Source: an uncultured Clostridia bacterium (lineage in GTDB: Bacteria > Bacillota > Clostridia > Oscillospirales > Ruminococcaceae). From it: DNA of 11,389 bases. This document shows, one piece after another, positions 1 to 6,043 of this stretch. Every line of letters begins with the position of its first letter. Position 1 is the stretch's first letter. A program made the translations under genes and the position numbers. The notes beneath the pieces are model-generated. The model did not search any database, had not been told where the DNA came from, and worked only from the letters and a program-made list of their open reading frames with translations. The stretch is taken from assembly GCA_937893735.1 (NCBI GenBank), contig CALBGD010000438.1:1-11389 (forward strand). Direction: 5' to 3'.

Positions 1-66
1 GGGATATTTTCTGTAATTCCACAAATATAGTCTTTTTATATTCAAAAGAGGAGGACTTTTAGCGTT

Positions 67-687
67 ATGGAGAGCAAAAACACCTGTGTTGAGGTATTCG
101 GAAAACGGCTGAAAGAATTACGAAAGGCGAACGGCTACACGATTGAGCAGTTCGCCGAGGCAGTCGGGATTTCCAAAAGCACGGTAGGTTACTATGAGAA
201 TAATAACCGTATGCCTGATATTGAAATTCTCTCAAGGATTGCCGACGTGTTGAATGTATCGGCGGACTACCTTATCGGCAAGACGAACACGACCGCAACG
301 AAAGGCAAAACGAAAACAGTCTGCGACTTCACGGGTTTGTCCGATACGGCTGTTGAGTATTTAGCCGAGCTTGTGAAAAACAAACGGTTTGACAGAATTG
401 CGGTTATCAACCATCTGTTCTCCGAACTCAAGCAGGACTACGCCTTTTACTGCCACGAGGAGAACGACGATGGCGAACTTGCGGAGAGTATTCTCGGAGC
501 GTTGTTCTTATACTTCGACAAGGTGCAACTCACCAAAGACGAATGGGCGGAGATTATCCACACAGGCGACGAGAAAAAGGACGAGGTACTTGTGTCTGCG
601 TATATGCAGTTTTTGCTTAATCAGGTGACGGAGAATACAAGGTCGAGTGCGAAGTATTTTGATGATTGCAACAAGCAGTACGAGTGA
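67..687 (+). CDS. XRE-family (Cro/C1-type HTH) transcriptional regulator
   Basis: This is a 206-residue DNA-binding regulator. Residues about 11-66 form a Cro/C1-type helix-turn-helix: FGKRLKELRKANGYTIEQFA, then VGISKSTVGYYENNNRMP, then a closing helix ending in SADYLIG. The remaining 135 residues are acidic and look helical; I do not recognise them, and they probably serve for dimerisation or signal sensing. ATG 67 is preceded by AGGAGG at 49-54, a slightly long 12-base spacing. Such regulators are common in Firmicutes mobile elements. It lies upstream of the ECF sigma operon, whose promoter carries an inverted repeat, so it could control that promoter, but nothing in the sequence proves it. 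The HTH call is firm; the target is unknown. Confidence 0.9.
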   Translation: MESKNTCVEVFGKRLKELRKANGYTIEQFAEAVGISKSTVGYYENNNRMPDIEILSRIADVLNVSADYLIGKTNTTATKGKTKTVCDFTGLSDTAVEYLAELVKNKRFDRIAVINHLFSELKQDYAFYCHEENDDGELAESILGALFLYFDKVQLTKDEWAEIIHTGDEKKDEVLVSAYMQFLLNQVTENTRSSAKYFDDCNKQYE

Positions 688-709
688 TTGCAGAGTTGAA
701 AAAGAAAAT

Positions 710-743
710 GCCCTCTCGGTGTTTGGGTGAACATCGGGAGGGC
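710..743. terminator. hairpin terminator after the XRE gene
   Basis: A 14-base arm GCCCTCTCGGTGTT (710-723) pairs with AACATCGGGAGGGC (730-743) through two G-T wobbles, with a 6-base loop. It follows the regulator stop by about 20 bases. On the + strand the tail is only AAAATTC; read from the minus strand the hairpin is followed by a T-rich run (complement of 694-709). It may therefore work better against minus-strand transcription, or in both directions. Confidence 0.65.
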
Positions 744-857
744 AAAATTCAGTTTCAGAGAGTATTTCTTGCAGTGCATACTAAACAGCTAAGGTAGTAG
801 CACCGAGAGATATTATCGCTAGGACAATCTAATAATCAATAAATAGTGTAAAGCAAT

Positions 858-891
858 CACAACGATTTTGCTTGACATTTGACTCGTTGTG
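858..891. promoter_or_regulatory. candidate operator: inverted repeat around the -35 box
   Basis: CACAACGA (858-865) and TCGTTGTG (884-891) are perfect 8-base inverted repeats separated by 18 bases that contain the TTGACA box. The right arm reaches into the spacer next to the extended -10. A dimeric repressor bound here would block polymerase; the XRE protein encoded upstream is one candidate. Seen directly as a repeat; the role is inferred. Confidence 0.5.
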
Positions 892-900
892 TGATAATAT
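872..900 (+). promoter_or_regulatory. sigma-A-type promoter of the sigma/anti-sigma operon
   Basis: A perfect -35 box TTGACA (872-877) is followed after 17 bases by TAATAT (895-900), which has an extended -10 TG at 892-893. It lies about 37 bases upstream of the sigma gene start. This is a housekeeping-type promoter and not an ECF-type one, so the operon appears to be transcribed by the main RNA polymerase. Confidence 0.75.
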
Positions 901-936
901 GGTATCAAAAAAACGCAAATTGAACGGAGTGATTAT

Positions 937-1485
937 ATGATTTCTGCCGCACTGGCTGTTCTGGAAAGCGAGGAACAGCGCAACGAATTATCCGAGATTT
1001 ATGAGAATAATATATCAAACTTTTATAACATTGCCTTTCAACAGCTCCATAACAAACAAGACGCTGAGGACGCAATACAAGACGCGTTTTTGGCTATTGC
1101 AAATAATCCAAGCATCTTTTTCGGTATTCCGAACGAGAATAAGATGCCGTACATCAACGCTGTTATTCGGAACATATCTTGCAAATTGTGGAACAAGAAA
1201 CACGCAACGGCGGAACGTGAAGTTGAGTTTAACGAACAACTCATCGAAGATAGTATCCCTCTTGATGAACGGATAGTGAGCGAATATTCCTGCGAAGAAA
1301 TATACCGTTTCATTGACACGTTTCCTGACACAACTAAGACCGCAATATATTTCAGAATACACTTTGATATGAAGTATTCCGACATAGCCAAAACGTTAAA
1401 CATATCCGAGGACGCAGCTAAAAAGAGAGTTGAACGAGCAATAGCCAAAATCAAACAGTTTATGGAGGGCTGTGCAAATGAGTAA
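937..1485 (+). CDS. ECF-type RNA polymerase sigma factor
   Basis: This 182-residue protein has the size and two-domain layout of an ECF (group 4) sigma-70 factor. Region 2 spans about residues 20-85 and contains QDAEDAIQDAFLAIANNP. Region 4 spans about 125-176 and carries the helix-turn-helix KYSDIAKTLNISEDAAKKRV. Family knowledge: such factors direct RNA polymerase to a small regulon, usually of cell-surface or stress genes. ATG 937 has GGAG 9 bases upstream and sits just after the promoter at 872-900. Its last codons overlap the start of the membrane anti-sigma gene, the normal arrangement for translational coupling. The secreted-protein genes downstream are the obvious target candidates, but I could not find a shared ECF promoter motif by eye. 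Confidence 0.88.
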   Translation: MISAALAVLESEEQRNELSEIYENNISNFYNIAFQQLHNKQDAEDAIQDAFLAIANNPSIFFGIPNENKMPYINAVIRNISCKLWNKKHATAEREVEFNEQLIEDSIPLDERIVSEYSCEEIYRFIDTFPDTTKTAIYFRIHFDMKYSDIAKTLNISEDAAKKRVERAIAKIKQFMEGCANE

Positions 1486-2197
1486 GAGCTATACAATGGA
1501 CGAACTTATATCGGGCTATTTTGAAAAGCAGTTTGCTGAAGCTGACGAAGTTCCTCTGCCGAAATTCTCATTTCGTCACAGACTGACTATGAAACGAATT
1601 TTCAAGCTGTTCGAACATAATAAAGCAATGTCTGACATCAATGCAGAGGACACTTGCGAAAATGTATTGGGTCATAAGCAGCTTTCGTTCCGCAAGCGGC
1701 TGATTATTGCAGTGGCTATTATCGTGTGCCTTGCCGTGATGACAGGATTTGTAATAGCATTCATATCCGGCGGGTTCAATGGAACAGTATATCAAGATAA
1801 TACTCACCTTTTTGCGATTGATACAGCAAATTGTCCAAGTACCATAGAAAAAGAGTATAGCTTATCTGTTGTGCCTGAGGGATTTGAGATGTATGACGTT
1901 TCAGCTACTTCTACGGACATTACTGTTATGTATTGTAATCCGGATACGGAACAGGTTTTGGTTTTTGGGCAAACTGTAAAAAGTGAATTTAATCCACATA
2001 TCAACACGGAAGGATATGATTTACAAGAAACGAAAGTTAATAGCTGCAATGCTATTTATATAGAATATATTAACGCATATGGAGTTAGTTCAACGGTAAT
2101 TTGGGATAATGAGGATTACATACTTGAACTATTTGGCGATTTTGATAATAATGAACTGCGAGATTTGGCTATTTCTAACGAAATTAACGGCTTTTGA
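1478..2197 (+). CDS. membrane-anchored anti-sigma factor, DUF4367-like
   Basis: This 239-residue protein has a cytoplasmic part (1-74, basic, with FRHRLTMKRIFKLFEH), one membrane helix (about 75-97, IIAVAIIVCLAVMTGFVIAF) and an outer domain of about 140 residues. The outer part resembles the DUF4367 type, including a VPEGFEMYDVS-like start. Family knowledge: in Clostridia such proteins are encoded beside ECF sigma factors and hold them at the membrane until a signal arrives. I chose ATG 1478 over in-frame GTG 1472 because GGAGGG (1464-1469) lies 8 bases from the ATG and only 2 from the GTG. The start overlaps the sigma gene stop (TAA 1483-1485), which suggests coupled expression. The signal is unknown. 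Confidence 0.8.
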   Translation: MSKSYTMDELISGYFEKQFAEADEVPLPKFSFRHRLTMKRIFKLFEHNKAMSDINAEDTCENVLGHKQLSFRKRLIIAVAIIVCLAVMTGFVIAFISGGFNGTVYQDNTHLFAIDTANCPSTIEKEYSLSVVPEGFEMYDVSATSTDITVMYCNPDTEQVLVFGQTVKSEFNPHINTEGYDLQETKVNSCNAIYIEYINAYGVSSTVIWDNEDYILELFGDFDNNELRDLAISNEINGF

Positions 2198-2208
2198 AAA
2201 TTTGTTCA

Positions 2209-2226
2209 AAAAAGGTGTCCCTTTTT
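2209..2226 (+). terminator. weak terminator-like hairpin after the anti-sigma gene
   Basis: AAAAAGG (2209-2215) pairs with CCTTTTT (2220-2226) around the loop TGTC. The stem has only two G-C pairs and the T-run is part of the stem, so termination is probably partial. If it leaks, the sigma operon would continue into the secreted-protein genes. Confidence 0.3.
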
Positions 2227-2296
2227 CACTCCCAAAAGGAATTAAGTATATAGAAGGATAAAAACTTCTAATGCTTATAGAAAGGAGGGAATACCA

Positions 2297-2737
2297 ATGA
2301 AGATAAGGAAAATACTTGCCGCATTTGTATCGGTGGTAACGATATGTTCGGTTATAAGCGTTCCGACTTTTGCTGCTCAAGAAACTCAGATTGTAACAGA
2401 TTTGGTTTCTCCTGCTTATGAGTACGCAATGATCACGAAGAGCTATTTAACAATTACATCATCAACCGCTGAATGCAAAAGTGTGTGCGAGGGAATGACA
2501 GATGTTACGCAAATCACAGTAGAGCATACGCTTGAAAAGCACTGGGGTCTGTGGATATGGAATGAAGTTGACGGCGCAAGTTGGACAAAGACCGTTGATA
2601 CCAGAGCCATATCTTTGGTCAACACCAAATCCGGACTTGACAGTGGTACATACCGGCTGAAATCCGTTTTCACGCTGACAAACTCAAGCGGCAAGAGCGA
2701 AACTATCACTATTTACAGCGAAGAAGAAACAATTTGA
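2297..2737 (+). CDS. small secreted beta-rich protein
   Basis: A 146-residue exported protein. Residues 1-27 form a signal peptide (basic MKIRK, hydrophobic core, PTFAA before a likely cut at about 27). The mature part of about 120 residues alternates hydrophobic and polar residues as in a beta-sandwich, with two cysteines (in ECKSVCEG), a Trp-rich stretch (KHWGLWIWN) and a closing strand pair YRLKSVFTLTNSSGKSETI. The pattern recalls the small secreted Firmicutes proteins grouped as DUF6147, but I assign no function. AAAGGAGGG lies about 8 bases before ATG 2297. It is the first gene after the anti-sigma gene. Its last 30 residues recur, out of context, at 3954-4051. Confidence 0.75.
   Translation: MKIRKILAAFVSVVTICSVISVPTFAAQETQIVTDLVSPAYEYAMITKSYLTITSSTAECKSVCEGMTDVTQITVEHTLEKHWGLWIWNEVDGASWTKTVDTRAISLVNTKSGLDSGTYRLKSVFTLTNSSGKSETITIYSEEETI
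2648..2691 (+). repeat. 44-bp direct repeat, copy 1 (inside the secreted-protein gene)
   Basis: These 44 bases are identical to 3959-4002. They encode the strand segment TYRLKSVFTLTNSSG of the first small secreted protein. Homology continues on both sides but with many base changes. Confidence 0.95.
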
Positions 2738-2742
2738 ACATT

Positions 2743-2770
2743 CTTATCGTGGCAAAAACGACATGATAAG
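2743..2770 (+). other. intergenic hairpin between the two secreted-protein genes
   Basis: CTTATCGTG (2743-2751) pairs with CATGATAAG (2762-2770) through one G-T wobble, with a 10-base loop. A CTTTTT run lies 9 bases further on, next to the GGAGG of the following gene. It could be an attenuator or an mRNA-stabilising or processing stem. Confidence 0.4.
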
Positions 2771-2796
2771 ACAACAACTTTTTGGAGGTAAAAACA

Positions 2797-3375
2797 ATGT
2801 TTGATTTAAAAAAAGGTTTAGCAGCTTCTTTAGCATCATTGATTATGGTGTTAAATACGGTTACGGTTTCCGCATCGGATATCAATGAAGAATATGATAT
2901 GTGTGTATCTACATATTCCGATGATAGTCAGGATAGCGAAATGTACCTGATTAGTGAAACTCAAACCGTATTGGAGGACGGAGTAATTGAAACCACAAGA
3001 CTATACTCCAGTGTCAATCCCAAACTGAGAGCTGCGTCAGGCAGTGGCACTTTTAAAAATGAGAAGGAACTTGAATTTTCCAATGAGGGTTCTACTCCGC
3101 TTAAGTACTGGGTTCAGGGAGATTTCACATGGAATTCTTCTAAGGATACTGCCGTGGTATCAAATGTGAAATATAAACACGGCACGATTCCCGCCAATTG
3201 TGAGATATTAAATGAAAAAAAGGATAGCAAAAGTAATCAGGGTGCAACTGTCCTTTTCGGGAAAAAATATGCGTATATTCGATACTCGTTCACGTTCAAG
3301 AATTGGGCAGGATTTGAACGCCAAGCAAGCGTATACCTTGATGTCAATGTATGCGGTGAAGCCAATTACGGATAA
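2797..3375 (+). CDS. secreted protein of unknown function
   Basis: A 192-residue exported protein. The first 26-27 residues form a signal peptide (MFDLKKGLAA, hydrophobic core, TVSAS before the likely cut). An acidic, low-complexity linker follows to about residue 75 (SDDSQDSEMY, then SVNPKLRAAS). The last 110 residues look like a beta domain with aromatic strands (LKYWVQGDFTWNSS, YAYIRYSFTFKNWAGFERQA). The closing pattern F-T-x-x-N-x-x-G-x(6)-Y also occurs in the protein encoded at 2297, so the two may be distant paralogues. ATG 2797 is preferred over in-frame TTG 2782 because GGAGG (2784-2788) lies 8 bases before the ATG and overlaps the TTG. A strong terminator follows. Function unknown. 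Confidence 0.75.
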   Translation: MFDLKKGLAASLASLIMVLNTVTVSASDINEEYDMCVSTYSDDSQDSEMYLISETQTVLEDGVIETTRLYSSVNPKLRAASGSGTFKNEKELEFSNEGSTPLKYWVQGDFTWNSSKDTAVVSNVKYKHGTIPANCEILNEKKDSKSNQGATVLFGKKYAYIRYSFTFKNWAGFERQASVYLDVNVCGEANYG

Positions 3376-3431
3376 GGTTTGGACTAAATTCGGTTCGGAA
3401 CCTTAATTGTTTATTGCATGACAGCACGGTA

Positions 3432-3473
3432 AAAAGCCGGAATGCAATTTGATAATTCTTGCTTCCGGTTTTT
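3432..3473 (+). terminator. intrinsic terminator ending the secreted-protein pair
   Basis: CCGGAA-T-GCAA (3437-3447) pairs with TTGCTTCCGG (3459-3468), with one bulged T. An A-run precedes the stem and five Ts follow it (3469-3473). This is a classic Rho-independent terminator and separates the two small secreted-protein genes from the membrane-protein gene downstream. Confidence 0.85.
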
Positions 3474-3530
3474 GCCTGTATAAAGGTAACTCTCAAATCA
3501 ACCATTTTAATACCGAAAGGAGCGTTTTCC

Positions 3531-3953
3531 ATGAATAAAACCTACATCTCGCCAAAACTAATAATATTATGCATGGTGTTTTGCCTATCTTCCGTATATT
3601 TGATTTTGACAAATGGTCTTCTCCCCCTGAACGGCAAAATCGATGCACAGGATTTGATTTCATGCATAATTGTACCGATTATTCAGGTCGTGTCGTTCAG
3701 GCTGCTTATCACCGGGCATGACAAAATCACGGAGAAATTTGGCGCGGTATTAACAGCTGCTTTGTGCATTATGGTAGGGTTGAAGTTTGCTTATATGTCG
3801 CTTGCCTTTTCCTCCTCAAGCTGGATTGGAATTACCGACGCAGCCTCCGCCATTTTAATCTGTGCAGCTGTACATTTGGCGTATGCTGCGGTGTTATTTG
3901 CTGTTTCCATTCCGTTTTATCATTTATTTCAAAGGTTAACTTCAAAAAAATAA
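3531..3953 (+). CDS. small four-helix integral membrane protein
   Basis: A 140-residue, very hydrophobic protein with about four membrane helices, near residues 9-28, 42-61, 71-92 and 103-129, joined by short loops and ending in a basic tail (FQRLTSKK). ATG 3531 follows GAAAGGAG (3515-3522) by 8 bases; an in-frame upstream extension to 3459 would run through the terminator and is not credible. I do not recognise the family. The stop codon (3951-3953) sits exactly where a fragment homologous to the secreted-protein gene at 2297 begins, so the original C-terminus or 3' flank may have been changed by recombination. Its place among secreted proteins would fit an export, immunity or sensing role, but there is no direct evidence. 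Confidence 0.65.
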   Translation: MNKTYISPKLIILCMVFCLSSVYLILTNGLLPLNGKIDAQDLISCIIVPIIQVVSFRLLITGHDKITEKFGAVLTAALCIMVGLKFAYMSLAFSSSSWIGITDAASAILICAAVHLAYAAVLFAVSIPFYHLFQRLTSKK

Positions 3954-4051
3954 GCGGCACATACCGGCTGAAATCCGTTTTCACGCTGACAAACTCAAGC
4001 GGAAAATCGGAAACCATTACTGTTTATAGTGATGAGGAGATGGTAGGGTAA
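3954..4051 (+). pseudogene. 3' fragment of a paralogue of the small secreted protein at 2297
   Basis: In one frame this stretch encodes SGTYRLKSVFTLTNSSGKSE and then TITVYSDEEMVG before a TAA, matching the last 30 residues of the protein encoded at 2297 (which has TITIYSEEETI). It has no start, signal peptide or body, so it is a remnant. It begins directly at the stop of the membrane-protein gene and ends 39 bases before the protease gene start. An open frame runs upstream to about 3764, but only as an antiphase reading of the membrane-protein gene. Confidence 0.8.
3959..4002 (+). repeat. 44-bp direct repeat, copy 2 (inside the gene fragment)
   Basis: Identical over 44 bases to 2648-2691. 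The next 36 bases differ at about one position in three, mostly at synonymous sites, although the encoded protein stays nearly the same. Confidence 0.95.
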
Positions 4052-4089
4052 TATACTGCTATCACATTATTTTATGGAGGTTATTTATT

Positions 4090-5181
4090 ATGGCTTGTAT
4101 GTCTAAAAACTCTTGGGCAAAAGTTTCTTGTTTAATTCTCGCACTTTGTGTCACTCCTACTGTTGCGTCTAGAGCTGAAACTGATACATCAATTGAAAGC
4201 ATTGAACAATTAGTCAGTAATTATGCCAACTCTTGGACAGATGTAATGTATGACGGGAACGTTTTTCCTCAAAATTATATTAAAGTGGTAAACTCTTCAA
4301 ACGAAATAGTTGCTTACGAAGTAAGTTTTTGTGACCGGTTTACGCTTGAACCTATGGGTTATGTTGTGTTGTCAACTGACCTTTCGTTAGAAAACCCCGT
4401 AATAGAGTATACACTTGATGGCAATGACATCTATTCACAACAATCTGTAAACAATCCTTCCGAATTATCAATAAATCATTTCGAAGATATGTATTCCTCG
4501 TATGACAATATTTTGATTAGTGATAATATGATTACCTATTCAACCGCTGAGGCGGGAAGTAATGCTGTATATAGTATTCCCTGCTATCCTTCAGCTAATA
4601 GTGGTCCTACAATAACAGGTGGATTAACCAGTGGTACGGTTGGAACAGTAAAAAAGACTTATTGCATTGAGGGCTCAAGCGAACTATCATTTTATAGAGG
4701 TATTGACTTTGAAAACTCAGGTGTTAATTGTGCACCTACAGCCTTGACAAACCTAGTCTTTTATTATGATTCATTACCCGAAATAAATGGTTTAATATAT
4801 AACAATCCGCTGTGGACATACTCTCGAATTTGCTCGTTAGCCGGTTTTGATGGAACTCGTGGACTGTATAACGATGAAATGATTGATGCCCTTGAAGAAT
4901 ATGTGAATGAAAGGAATTTCAATATTTCTATTGATGACTATTGGAAAGATTGGTGGAGTGATTTTACGCGCGATATCAATAATGACCAACCTGTACTTGT
5001 CAGTATTCAAGGTAATAACAGCTCACAGGAATGGGTAGCTCATGCAGTTGTTGCTTTGGGATATGTTGAAACAGATGGTGATAAATACCTTAGGGTTGCA
5101 GACGGCTTAACTACTTCACAACGTTATTTGAATTACGATTATTATGGTGTTCATGAGGGGTTTCGCGTAAGAATAAGCTAA
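4090..5181 (+). CDS. secreted papain-fold cysteine protease, C39/C10-like, with pro-region
   Basis: A 363-residue exported protein. Residues 1-29 form a signal peptide (KVSCLILALCVTPTVASRAE). Residues about 30-130 look like a pro-region of the streptopain/Spi kind, with VAYEVSF and PMGYVVLSTD followed by NPVIEYTLDG. The C-terminal half is a papain-like peptidase. The likely nucleophile is Cys214 in SGVNCAPTALTN, which matches the C-x-P-T-A pattern of C39-like enzymes; the likely histidine is His318 in WVAHAVVALGY, and the third residue may be Asp338 in RVADG. The substrate is unknown; maturation of a neighbouring exported peptide, degradation of host protein, or self-processing are possible. 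ATG 4090 lies 9 bases after GGAGG (4076-4080). Fold call good, subfamily uncertain between C39-like and C10. Confidence 0.75.
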   Translation: MACMSKNSWAKVSCLILALCVTPTVASRAETDTSIESIEQLVSNYANSWTDVMYDGNVFPQNYIKVVNSSNEIVAYEVSFCDRFTLEPMGYVVLSTDLSLENPVIEYTLDGNDIYSQQSVNNPSELSINHFEDMYSSYDNILISDNMITYSTAEAGSNAVYSIPCYPSANSGPTITGGLTSGTVGTVKKTYCIEGSSELSFYRGIDFENSGVNCAPTALTNLVFYYDSLPEINGLIYNNPLWTYSRICSLAGFDGTRGLYNDEMIDALEEYVNERNFNISIDDYWKDWWSDFTRDINNDQPVLVSIQGNNSSQEWVAHAVVALGYVETDGDKYLRVADGLTTSQRYLNYDYYGVHEGFRVRIS

Positions 5182-5220
5182 TAGTTCAAACGTTGCATTC
5201 TCACAAGAAAGGAAAAGCGT

Positions 5221-5646
5221 ATGAAAAGAACAAAGATAAAAATCTTGATAACACTTGTGGTTGGTGTGGTTGTTCTGTTCTTGATATTTTTCATGGTTTT
5301 CAACAAACCGGAGTCTGTACCTAATGGGAGTGCAAGTATTTGGACATATACTCCGTATATTGAATTGGACGGGAATAAGTATTTGTTTGAAGACCCGTTG
5401 GGAAAAAGTAACCTATTTTTCGAGGTGCAGGATAATTGGGAAGAATTAGAGGATTGCTCTGTGCAATACGTCAATTTTTCCTGTGAAGATAATCTTGCAG
5501 AAGATGCCATTTACTGCGATATTTCACAAGTATGTACTTATGATTTGTATCTTAAGGTCAGCGAAGAATGGTTGATGTCGCAATGCAATATAAATGGACA
5601 TTCACAGGGATTTATTCGTCTGCATATTTACTCCCCTCTCCCATAA
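5221..5646 (+). CDS. membrane-anchored small extracytoplasmic protein
   Basis: A 141-residue protein with a basic start (MKRTKIK) and one strong membrane helix at residues 7-29 (ILITLVVGVVVLFLIFFMVF), followed by about 110 acidic residues that should lie outside the cell. Four or five cysteines in the outer part (DCSVQYVNFSCED, DAIYCDISQVCTY, SQCN) could form disulfides, though disulfides are uncommon in Firmicutes. It lies 39 bases after the protease gene with its own AAAGGA site (5208-5213), so the two are probably co-transcribed. I do not recognise a family. The tail SQGFIRLHIYSPLP is unlike the rest and could reflect an old frameshift; that is only a suspicion. Confidence 0.6.
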   Translation: MKRTKIKILITLVVGVVVLFLIFFMVFNKPESVPNGSASIWTYTPYIELDGNKYLFEDPLGKSNLFFEVQDNWEELEDCSVQYVNFSCEDNLAEDAIYCDISQVCTYDLYLKVSEEWLMSQCNINGHSQGFIRLHIYSPLP

Positions 5647-5669
5647 AACATACAGGAGGAATTGTCCGA

Positions 5670-6011
5670 ATGAAGCGAATAGCAGGCATATTGCTGTTAA
5701 TGGCTGTAACGCAGGTTCCCCTTACATTGTTTTGGTAAAACAGTTTACTGGAGCTTACTACTCCGTACTAAAGCATACAGCTATCCTAAAAGCGGAAGCA
5801 GTGTTGTTTATACATTTCCGCAGCCAACTTCCAGCACCAGGTACACCATCAATTCAATAGTCTTTTGCTGTAACTGCTATTGGGCAAAGTATAATAACTA
5901 GCCTTAGTAGATGGTTATGTAAAGTGTCGTGACATAAGCCTGGGCTATAACCTCTATGCTGACCCGCATAATACATACCCCGCCGGAGCTTTTCGGCAGC
6001 AGTTTTATTGA
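5670..6011 (+). pseudogene. frameshifted gene for a small secreted protein
   Basis: A good AGGAGG (5654-5659) precedes ATG 5670, which opens a signal-peptide start MKRIAGILLLMAVTQVPLT; that frame stops at 5736-5738 after 22 residues. Protein-like sequence then continues by switching frames: KQFTGAYYSV (frame of 5747), KAYSYPKSGSSVVYTFPQPT (frame of 5731), FAVTAIGQSIIT (frame of 5864) and finally LALVDGYVKCRDISLGYNLY and ADPHNTYPAGAFRQQFY, ending at TGA 6009-6011. Joined, this would give a secreted protein of about 110 residues, like the other small exported proteins here. At least three, probably four, indels are needed, so it is decayed and not a sequencing slip. Family unknown. Confidence 0.65.
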
Positions 6012-6043
6012 TTGCTTTTGACAGAGGAGGCTTAACATTATTT

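Noticed and set aside
2297..2737. Bacteriocin precursor (lactococcin 972-like)
   Set aside because: Size, signal peptide and a Trp-rich beta pattern are suggestive, but the family's motifs and the usual transporter genes are missing.
3459..3530. Upstream extension of the membrane-protein frame
   Set aside because: It would begin inside a terminator stem; ATG 3531 has a good ribosome binding site.
3764..4051. 95-codon frame that appears to fuse new sequence to the secreted-protein tail
   Set aside because: Its first two thirds are an out-of-frame reading of the membrane-protein gene; only the last 32 codons carry homology, so it is listed as a gene fragment.
5594..5860. 88-codon + strand open frame across the end of the anchored protein and the pseudogene
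   Set aside because: It has no ribosome binding site and mixes unrelated readings; only a short part (KQFTGAYYSV) seems to belong to the decayed secreted gene.
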